Shown: positions 16,503 to 22,775 of the stretch, piece by piece
How the letters are laid out: the number at the start of each line of letters is the position of its first letter
How positions within the stretch are numbered: the stretch's first letter is position 1
Assembly: GCA_045594065.1 (NCBI GenBank)
Contig: JAZNXU010000008.1
Span: 1 to 42,915, forward strand
DNA: 42,915 bases
Direction of reading: 5' to 3'
From: SIG565 sp045594065
GTDB taxonomy: Bacteria; Bacillota; Clostridia; Oscillospirales; Acutalibacteraceae
Notes under the pieces: generated by a model
What the model was told of the DNA's origin: nothing
The model's database searches: none
What the model saw: only the letters and a program-made list of their open reading frames with translations
Position numbers and translations under genes: made by a program

Positions 16503-17559
16503 GGCTCTCCCCCGAGCTTCTCAAATCTATTACCGACATAGTGTCGCCATTTACATATATATATACATTTTTATCAAAATAGTCCTTGTACTGAGAGCCG
16601 CCCTTTACAAGAATTTGAGTAAGGGTTATGCGGGTTTTATAAAGATTATCTGAAAATCTGTAAATATCGTGCGCTATAACATCCTCAAAACGGTAGCCGT
16701 TGTGGTCAAGAGCGAAAATTACATCGGTTTTACGAAGATTATCGTAAAATTCGGTATCTGTGGCAAAATATTTTTTAATTGCCGTCATAGATGAGTCGTT
16801 CTGCATATATGCAGAGTAGGTTTCAGATGCCTCTTTAGCAAAATCGGTAATCTTGGTTACGGTAGCCTCATCTATATCCTGTGCTACTATGTACTGTGTA
16901 TCGCTTTGTGTAACGGTGAGGGGATTACCGTTAGCAGTTGCGGTGACGGTTAAATTTTCAGATACCAGATTTTCAAGAGTTGCAATACTTCCGCCTGAAA
17001 TACCATTCTTATATTTCTCGGGGATATTAGGTAACTGCACAGCCGTTTTATCTTCGGCTTTAAGCGCTACGCCGTTCACAGCAACCTCAGCACCCTCGGG
17101 TATAACTATTTGTGCATTTTTATAAAGGTCATCGGGCAGGGCGACAGACATTACCTCATAGGTTGCAAGGAAAGAGGACGAGCCCTCTTTTTTCTTTAAA
17201 TATACATTTAAAATCTTTTGGTCATCTGCCTTTACAGTATAGGCAAGGTCACTGCCCTCAATACGGTTAACGGCAGATGAAGCAGAAATTTCCTTGCCGC
17301 TTGTCAGAGCCTTAAAGTAGGCATTAACGCCCTCCTTTGTTTCATACGGAGATAGCTTCAGCTGTGAAATGCTGTTAAGACCGTAAACATTGTTTGCGGT
17401 TACATATTCGTTTACTATTTTATTAACCAACGCATCAGGCTGCGCCGCTTCGTAATTGCCGAGCCAACCGTTTAAGGATATAAGCATAACTACAAGCAGC
17501 ACTGCAAAAACGGCAATAACAGAGAAATAAATTTTATAGAATAGTGATTTGATTTTCAT
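16495..17559 (-). CDS. Membrane-anchored extracytoplasmic protein of unknown function
   Basis: A 354-residue protein that I do not recognise. One N-terminal membrane helix (about residues 9-30, IYFSVIAVFAVLLVVMLISL) with a positive start suggests a type II anchor with the rest outside. The middle contains a short PEGAEVAVNGVAL unit, like the small beta modules of wall proteins that carry a turn over a membrane. The last 110 residues alternate helix and strand and could form an NTF2-like fold. GGAGG overlaps the last codons of the preceding gene, so it is made together with the GT2-GtrA-glycosidase fusion 3 bp upstream and the PAP2 protein downstream. It may be a scaffold or substrate-presenting subunit of that system. 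Confidence 0.6.
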   Translation of the reverse strand: MKIKSLFYKIYFSVIAVFAVLLVVMLISLNGWLGNYEAAQPDALVNKIVNEYVTANNVYGLNSISQLKLSPYETKEGVNAYFKALTSGKEISASSAVNRIEGSDLAYTVKADDQKILNVYLKKKEGSSSFLATYEVMSVALPDDLYKNAQIVIPEGAEVAVNGVALKAEDKTAVQLPNIPEKYKNGISGGSIATLENLVSENLTVTATANGNPLTVTQSDTQYIVAQDIDEATVTKITDFAKEASETYSAYMQNDSSMTAIKKYFATDTEFYDNLRKTDVIFALDHNGYRFEDVIAHDIYRFSDNLYKTRITLTQILVKGGSQYKDYFDKNVYIYVNGDTMSVIDLRSSGESHE

Positions 17560-17562
17560 TTA

Positions 17563-19728
17563 TTATTCCTCCGTTACGATAAAGTAGGTGGGGATACTGC
17601 GAGGCTTTGTAAACGCCTTGTAACGGTTAACAAGTCCCTGCAGCTGGTAGGTGTCGAATTCGGCAGTGTCTACACCGTATTTGGTATAATAATCACGGTA
17701 ATACATCATAGCCGAAGAGCCGCCGTCAAGCATACCTGCATTTACTGCTCCAAACCGCGCCATTATATCAATAACATCGTTTTTGGTAGCGCCGATACTG
17801 TCGGCACTTCTGCCGTCGGTTACCAGCATAATAACGGTGCCGTCAGCGCGCTGACCGATAGCTGTGCGCTGTGCGGTACCTGTATTACTGTCACTGCGGT
17901 AATAATTGATTTTGCCGTCCTTTTCTTCGATAATGACATTTCCTGTTTGGAAAGAAACGGCATCGCGAATGCCTAACTCGTCAGCCTCCGCCTTGGTCAT
18001 AGATTCACGGCAGATAAGCTTATTGTTATTGTCAAAGCCGATAAAGGTGCGGCGGTATCCGTCGTTCCACACATTTTTGCCAAAGGAATATGTAAGACCC
18101 ATTGGTTTTGCACCGCTGCCCATTCCGCCTACATCTAAGAATTCGCCGCCGTTAATAGCAGCAACGGCGTTGTATTTTTCGGAAATATCAAAAATCTTTT
18201 TGCCCGCTGTTGCCGATGCAAAATTATCCGATGATACACCGACCTTAACGCGGGAGGGGTTCTTTACAAGAATAACATAAGCCTTAAACTTGGATTCTTC
18301 AAGGAAATGCAACTGCATTCCGTCAATAGCGTTATCCCATTCACCCGCTTCGGGTACAACAATCTCGTTCATATCAACGGTGTCGGTGTTAACCTTTTCG
18401 CTGTTTGCCATAATTTGGTTTACGGTTTCTTCACTCATAAAGAGCCTAGGCAGCCATTTAGTGGCACTTGCCTGCTTAGCCGAAATTACCAGCATATTGC
18501 GTAGACTCTCGCTTGGACCGTTAACAATAACAAGGCAGGCAGAAATAAGTGTTACTAGTACTAATATAATAGCCGTACCTACCGATAAAAGACTGCGGCG
18601 CACTATTTTTCCTGCCGTAAGCTTTGATGCGGAGGTTTCTTTTGTGGTGTCAGAAGTCTTGCTCTTTTTATTTGCCTTGTTTTCAGCGAATACCCAATTG
18701 TGCTGAATACGGTAGCTTATAAAGAAAAGCACAGTATCCACAACAAGCTTTATAACGGTTGTCCATTCAGCATTGGCACCAAAAATGTCGGAAATCACCT
18801 TTACAAAGAGTGCCGAGATGAGCATCTGCGGAACAGCCAAGGCATAATACCTTAAAAGGGTGGGGGTTGTGGCAGATTTGCTTGTAAATACCTTTTTCTT
18901 GTTTATGGTGAAGTTGATAAGCGAGGATATTGCTCGGGCACCCGCTGTTGCTATAAGCTCGGTAACGCCGCCTAGCACTCCTCCTAAAAGCTTGGCTATC
19001 AGATAAAAAATAGAAATATCGGCAACAAATGAAACTATTGAGCTTACAAAGAACGCGAGAATAAAACGATATACACGCAATGAATCCTTGATTGCGTGAA
19101 AATGTGAGGTACGGTTATCCTCAATATAAACGGTTTGAATTTTTACCTCACTGAACTCTATGCCGTGCTGTTTGAATTTGAGCAGCATATTTGTTTCGTA
19201 TTCGAAGCGCTCACCCTCAATAGAGCATAGCAGACCTAAAAGTCTTCTCGGGAAAGCGCGAAGACCTGTTTGGGTGTCGGAAATTTTCATTCCGCAAAGC
19301 AGTCTGAAAACGAGGGAGGTAGTGCGGTTTCCAAAACGGCTGCGGGGCGGAACATCGGGCTGTGAAAAATCACGACAGCCAAGAACTGCCTGTTTGCCGT
19401 TAACATCAAGCGCCTCAGCGCATTTTACAATATCTTCAGGTGTGTGCTGACCGTCACCGTCGGCTGTAATTACACCCATAATTTCGGGCATATTTCTTTT
19501 AATGTAACGGAAAGCGGTTTTAAGTGCAGCACCCTTGCCGCGATTTGTGCGATGGTGCAGCAGAGTGACATCATCTTCTGATGGGAAGTTAGGCAAATTA
19601 GCTTTATCGCTACCGTCGTTAATAACCATAATGTTGTTAAAGCCGACAGACTTAATTCCTGCTACGGTAGCTTTAAGCTTTTCGTCAGGGTTAAGACTCG
19701 GAATAACAATCATAATATTTTCAAACAT
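17563..19728 (-). CDS. Trifunctional fusion: GT2 glycosyltransferase - GtrA-like - phosphodiester glycosidase (NAGPA)
   Basis: A 721-residue membrane protein with three modules. Residues 1-215 are a polyprenol-phosphate glycosyltransferase of family GT2 (VIPSLNPDEKL, NDGSD, metal site ADGDGQH, DTQTGLRAFPR). Residues about 220-355 are a GtrA-like four-helix domain (FFVSSIVSFVADISIFYLI, INFTINKKKVF, QHNWVF), a proposed flippase for lipid-linked sugars. After a Lys/Ser/Thr linker and another membrane helix (near 385-405) comes an outside domain of the NAGPA/phosphodiester-glycosidase family (VAAINGGEF, RTAIGQRADG, LVTDGRS, NAGMLDGGSSAMMYY). The open frame extends to a TTG at 19749, but ATG 19728 has GGGGA 7 nt upstream and is chosen. 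It heads an operon with the anchored protein and the PAP2 phosphatase. It probably attaches and then edits a sugar on an envelope polymer; the sugar is unknown. Confidence 0.85.
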   Translation of the reverse strand: MFENIMIVIPSLNPDEKLKATVAGIKSVGFNNIMVINDGSDKANLPNFPSEDDVTLLHHRTNRGKGAALKTAFRYIKRNMPEIMGVITADGDGQHTPEDIVKCAEALDVNGKQAVLGCRDFSQPDVPPRSRFGNRTTSLVFRLLCGMKISDTQTGLRAFPRRLLGLLCSIEGERFEYETNMLLKFKQHGIEFSEVKIQTVYIEDNRTSHFHAIKDSLRVYRFILAFFVSSIVSFVADISIFYLIAKLLGGVLGGVTELIATAGARAISSLINFTINKKKVFTSKSATTPTLLRYYALAVPQMLISALFVKVISDIFGANAEWTTVIKLVVDTVLFFISYRIQHNWVFAENKANKKSKTSDTTKETSASKLTAGKIVRRSLLSVGTAIILVLVTLISACLVIVNGPSESLRNMLVISAKQASATKWLPRLFMSEETVNQIMANSEKVNTDTVDMNEIVVPEAGEWDNAIDGMQLHFLEESKFKAYVILVKNPSRVKVGVSSDNFASATAGKKIFDISEKYNAVAAINGGEFLDVGGMGSGAKPMGLTYSFGKNVWNDGYRRTFIGFDNNNKLICRESMTKAEADELGIRDAVSFQTGNVIIEEKDGKINYYRSDSNTGTAQRTAIGQRADGTVIMLVTDGRSADSIGATKNDVIDIMARFGAVNAGMLDGGSSAMMYYRDYYTKYGVDTAEFDTYQLQGLVNRYKAFTKPRSIPTYFIVTEE

Positions 19729-19794
19729 ATACTTTTCCCCTATAAACAATATATATTCAATTATATCACAAACAAATATTTATGGCAACTGTAA

Positions 19795-19832
19795 AAAACA
19801 GGGCTCAAAGGAACACCTTTGAGCCCTGTTTT
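19795..19832. terminator. Terminator after rpiB
   Basis: AAAACAGGGCTCAAAGG pairs perfectly with its complement around AACA (17 bp), with T and A tracts on either side. It ends tsaE-tsaB-rpiB on the minus strand, just before the promoter region of the fusion gene. Confidence 0.85.
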
Positions 19833-20275
19833 TAATATCTGGATTCAATATCAGTTATCATATCAACGCGGGTCTGGTGGCGTCCGCCCTCAAATTTGGT
19901 ATCAACAAACAAATCTGCAAGTTCTAGCGCTGTGCCCACTCCTATAACCCTGCCGCCAAGGCAAAGGATGTTTGAATTATTGTGGAGTCGTGTATATTTT
20001 GCTGAAAAATGCTCACTCACTGCCGCGGCGCGAATACCTTTTATTTTATTAGCGGCAAGCGACATTCCAATTCCTGTTCCGCAAACAAGAATACCAAGGT
20101 CAGCCTTGCCGTTTACAATTTCAAGTGCTACCTTTTCTGCAATCTCAGGGTAGTTTACCGATTTTTGCTCATAAATACCACAATCTGTGACGGTAAAGCC
20201 TCGTTCTTTTAAATGCTCGGCAATAGCGTTTTTGTGTTCGAGTCCGCCGTGGTCACATCCTAATACTATTATCAT
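19832..20275 (-). CDS. rpiB: Ribose-5-phosphate isomerase B
   Basis: A 147-residue cytoplasmic enzyme that interconverts ribose 5-phosphate and ribulose 5-phosphate. Motifs are GCDHGGLEHK at the N-terminus, the catalytic Cys in LVCGTGIGMSLAANK, and the substrate-binding RLHNNSNILCLGGR. Length is typical of RpiB/LacAB proteins. The start codon lies one base past the tsaB stop, so it is the last gene of the tsaE-tsaB-rpiB operon. Allose-6-phosphate or galactose-6-phosphate isomerase subunits share the fold, but the single gene and motifs favour RpiB. Confidence 0.92.
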   Translation of the reverse strand: MIIVLGCDHGGLEHKNAIAEHLKERGFTVTDCGIYEQKSVNYPEIAEKVALEIVNGKADLGILVCGTGIGMSLAANKIKGIRAAAVSEHFSAKYTRLHNNSNILCLGGRVIGVGTALELADLFVDTKFEGGRHQTRVDMITDIESRY

Positions 20276-20276
20276 T

Positions 20277-20969
20277 TTACTGTTTCCTTTCTAGTTTTTG
20301 TCTTAGTTCTCGCTCTGCCTGTGGCAGGCGTAAATATACAGGCTTAATTTCTTGCGGTGGCAGGAATTCAGCGGTTTTTGCCGCCAAAGCTACTCCCACA
20401 GCCGTTTGGTAAAGGCGTTGCTCGTCTGCTTTGCGAGCAATGTCGGTAACATATGGGTGGAAAACCGTGGCACCGTCACCCATAACTATAATTTTTTCAT
20501 TTTGATAGTTTTCGCGAAGCTCTTTTTCAAGCTCGGCGCAAAGCAATGCGCGGTCCTCGGTAAGGCGTGTAATTTCGCCGTCTTTAATACGGAACAGTGC
20601 GTTATAAACCTGATTACAGCGGGCGTCCATACATCCGCATAAAATACAGTCGGTATCACGGTAGCTTTGTGCCATTGCGGCAAGAGTAGAAACGCCTGCA
20701 GTCGGTGTGTTTTCCGGTAGTGCTAAACCCTTGATTGCGGCTATTCCTATGCGTATTCCCGTAAACGAGCCTGGACCTGCAGATACCGCGAATGCATCAA
20801 TATCGCTAAGCGTTAGTTTGGCGTTTTTCAGCACAGCCTCAACCATTGGCATAAGGGTTTCGGAATGGGTTATTTTTACATTCACAAATGCTTGTGACAA
20901 GATTTTATCATTCTCGGTAACAGCACATGAGGCAGGACCTGCCGAGCATTCAACTGCTAAAATTTTCAT
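20277..20969 (-). CDS. tsaB: tRNA threonylcarbamoyladenosine biosynthesis protein TsaB
   Basis: A 230-residue protein of the ASKHA fold. MKILAVECSAGPASCAV, the motif VSAGPGSFTGIRIGIAAIKGLA and the LPPQEIKPVYLRLPQAERE tail are characteristic of TsaB (YeaZ). It is the partner of TsaD in adding threonylcarbamoyl to A37 of ANN-decoding tRNAs; TsaB itself is not catalytic. It overlaps tsaE by one base, and tsaD is not in the window. Confidence 0.92.
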   Translation of the reverse strand: MKILAVECSAGPASCAVTENDKILSQAFVNVKITHSETLMPMVEAVLKNAKLTLSDIDAFAVSAGPGSFTGIRIGIAAIKGLALPENTPTAGVSTLAAMAQSYRDTDCILCGCMDARCNQVYNALFRIKDGEITRLTEDRALLCAELEKELRENYQNEKIIVMGDGATVFHPYVTDIARKADEQRLYQTAVGVALAAKTAEFLPPQEIKPVYLRLPQAERELRQKLERKQ

Positions 20970-21391
20970 TACTTCTCGCCCCCCGTAATGGTAATTTTTC
21001 GGGTGTTATCATCAATTTTTTCAATATCCACATAAATAGTGTTTTCGGGAAGAGCCGCCGCAATATTCTCACTCCACTCGGCGGCAATGATACCGTTATC
21101 AAGGTATTCAAAAAAGCCTGTAGAATAAAGGCTATCCCAACTGTCTATGCGGTACATATCAAAGTGATAAAGAGGGTATCGCCCGCCTAAATATTCATTA
21201 ACCAGTGCAAAAGTAGGTGAAGTAACATTGCCGGTATAACCTACACCGCGGGCAAGACCCTTTGTGAAACAAGTTTTACCCGCCCCGAGGTCACCTGAAA
21301 AGGCAATAACCTCGTCGCCTTTGAAGTCGGCGGCAAGTGAAAAGGCAATTTCTTCGGTTTTTTCGGGAGAGTCGGAATAATATGTAGCCAT
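20969..21391 (-). CDS. tsaE: tRNA threonylcarbamoyladenosine biosynthesis ATPase TsaE
   Basis: A 140-residue P-loop ATPase acting with TsaB and TsaD. Walker A is GDLGAGKTCF, followed by VTSPTFALVNEY and YHFDMYRI, then IIAAEWSENI, all standard for TsaE. The frame extends to a GTG at 21397, but that codon lies inside the AGAGGTG ribosome site; ATG 21391 is the better start. It leads the tsaE-tsaB-rpiB operon and faces the divergent SEDS gene. Confidence 0.92.
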   Translation of the reverse strand: MATYYSDSPEKTEEIAFSLAADFKGDEVIAFSGDLGAGKTCFTKGLARGVGYTGNVTSPTFALVNEYLGGRYPLYHFDMYRIDSWDSLYSTGFFEYLDNGIIAAEWSENIAAALPENTIYVDIEKIDDNTRKITITGGEK

Positions 21392-21420
21392 AGGCACCTC
21401 TTTGTGTTACATTTACATTA

Positions 21421-21448
21421 AGTATACCACAAATTTTTACAATATCAA
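21421..21448 (-). promoter_or_regulatory. Sigma-A promoter of tsaE-tsaB-rpiB
   Basis: On the minus strand TTGATA (21443-21448) and TATACT (21421-21426), 16 bp apart, 30 bp before ATG 21391. Confidence 0.7.
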
Positions 21449-21456
21449 ATATTTAC

Positions 21457-21485
21457 TTGCAATTATTTGTAATTATTATTACAAT
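21457..21485 (+). promoter_or_regulatory. Sigma-A promoter of the SEDS gene
   Basis: TTGCAA (21457-21462) and TACAAT (21480-21485), 17 bp apart. It is divergent to, and partly interleaved with, the tsaE promoter region. Confidence 0.6.
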
Positions 21486-21507
21486 ATAGTTAAAAGGAGT
21501 GAGAAAA

Positions 21508-22644
21508 TTGGGTAAAATATTCGGACGCATTGCCGACTATATTCGTGAATGCGATAAAATTATGTTAATACTCGTATCTACAGCCTCAATTTTCGGCTGT
21601 TTGGCGGTGCTCTCTGCCACACGCTATACAGGCTCTGCGGGAGATTTTGTCACCCAGCTGCTGTCCATGCTTTTGGGACTTACAGCGGCAATAATAATCT
21701 CTTTGTTTGATTATTCGCTTTTTTTAAAATATTGGTATATCGCGGCGGCAATAGGCTTTATTCCCGTAATTTTAACCTTTTTTATTGGCTTTGCCCCTGC
21801 AGGCACCGATGATAAAGCATGGCTTAGAATTTTCGGTATGTCCTTTCAGCCATCAGAGCTTTTAAAAATGATGTTTTTAATAACCTTTGCGGCGCATCTT
21901 GATGCCGTAAAGGAAACTATAAATAAGCCGCGAACGCTGCTACCTCTTTGTGCTCACGGCTTTTTTCCGGCAGTGCTTATTCATTTTCAAGGGGACGACG
22001 GCACCGCACTTGTTTTTGCCGTTATGGCGCTGGGTATGATGTATGCCGCCGGACTGCATTTCGGATATTTCTTAGCGGCATTGTCGGCGGCGGTTGTGGC
22101 TTCCCCCTTTGTGTTCTTCTTTGTTATGAACGAGGACCAGCGCTCCAGAATTATAAATATGTTTAATATTAATGCCGATATTCAGAACGCCGGTTATCAG
22201 CAGTACCGCGGTCGTGTGGCGCTTGCAAACGGCGGCTTTGCAGGTCAAGGCTATATGAACGGCGAGCTTACCCAGCTTGGCGGAATACCCGAGGGATATA
22301 ACGATTTTATCTTCGCATCTATTGGAGAGGAATTAGGCTTTTTAGGTTGCCTGACGGTGCTTATTTTGCTGTGCGCCATAGCGCTCAGAGCGCTTATGGT
22401 AGGCAGGCAGTGCCACAAAAAGGCAGGTACATTTATGTGTGTTGGCTTTTTCTCTATGATGCTTGTACATATTATAATTAATGTGGGTATGAACATATCC
22501 ATTCTACCTGTTATTGGCATAACACTTCCGTTTTTCTCAGCCGGTGGCACCTCACTGCTTTGTCTGTTTGTTGGCGTCGGGCTGTTGCTCAGTGTATATT
22601 CACACCGAAATTCCCGAACAATTTATCTTCGGGACAACTATTAA
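21508..22644 (+). CDS. SEDS-family peptidoglycan polymerase (RodA/FtsW/SpoVE type)
   Basis: A 378-residue integral membrane protein with about ten helices. Family marks are LSATRYTGSAGDFVTQLL, FGMSFQPSELLKM, FQGDDGTALVF (the QPDLGTA-like motif), ALANGGFAGQGYMNG, GYNDFIFASIGEELGFLG and GITLPFFSAGGTSL. These proteins polymerise lipid II together with a class B PBP. RodA-like is slightly favoured, but SpoVE is possible because spoIIE is the next gene. GTG 21499 overlaps the AAGGAG site, so TTG 21508, 8 nt after it, is taken as the start. Divergent from tsaE; a terminator-like hairpin follows. Confidence 0.85.
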   Translation: MGKIFGRIADYIRECDKIMLILVSTASIFGCLAVLSATRYTGSAGDFVTQLLSMLLGLTAAIIISLFDYSLFLKYWYIAAAIGFIPVILTFFIGFAPAGTDDKAWLRIFGMSFQPSELLKMMFLITFAAHLDAVKETINKPRTLLPLCAHGFFPAVLIHFQGDDGTALVFAVMALGMMYAAGLHFGYFLAALSAAVVASPFVFFFVMNEDQRSRIINMFNINADIQNAGYQQYRGRVALANGGFAGQGYMNGELTQLGGIPEGYNDFIFASIGEELGFLGCLTVLILLCAIALRALMVGRQCHKKAGTFMCVGFFSMMLVHIIINVGMNISILPVIGITLPFFSAGGTSLLCLFVGVGLLLSVYSHRNSRTIYLRDNY

Positions 22645-22650
22645 ATGCTT

Positions 22651-22657
22651 TTCGACA
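22651..22657 (-). promoter_or_regulatory. Spo0A box upstream of spoIIE
   Basis: TTCGACA is the exact reverse complement of the 0A-box core TGTCGAA. It lies 48 bp before the -35 element of the spoIIE promoter. A second, one-mismatch box (TGTCAAA on the minus strand) overlaps that -35 element. Confidence 0.6.
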
Positions 22658-22704
22658 ATAGGTTTACATAACACACAAAAGGTTACCATATTTTCGTATC
22701 TGTT

Positions 22705-22737
22705 TTGACAAAAAAATCATCACCGACCGATTATAAT
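22705..22737 (+). promoter_or_regulatory. Spo0A-type sigma-A promoter of spoIIE with 21-bp spacing
   Basis: A perfect TTGACA (22705-22710) and a perfect TATAAT (22732-22737) are separated by 21 bp. Normal spacing is 17. The Spo0A-activated spoIIE and spoIIG promoters of Bacillus subtilis have the same overlong spacing (21-22 bp), which makes them depend on Spo0A. The -10 box lies within the loop part of the following hairpin. Confidence 0.7.
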
Positions 22738-22775
22738 TTATTTTACACTAATAAATTATCGGCGGTGATTTTTTT
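22711..22775 (+). terminator. Terminator-like hairpin between SEDS gene and spoIIE, holding promoter and ribosome site
   Basis: Outer arms 22711-22726 (AAAAAATCATCACCGA) and 22760-22775 (TCGGCGGTGATTTTTT) pair with one mismatch and one wobble; the inner AT-rich parts pair further. Seven T residues end it (22769-22775). In a read-through transcript from the SEDS gene it would terminate or hide the spoIIE ribosome site GGCGGTGA. A transcript starting at the spoIIE promoter (about 22744) lacks the 5' arm. Confidence 0.65.

Noticed and set aside
22705..22773. Extended N-terminus of SpoIIE from TTG 22705
   Set aside because: That TTG is the first three bases of the TTGACA -35 box and lies upstream of the likely transcription start.
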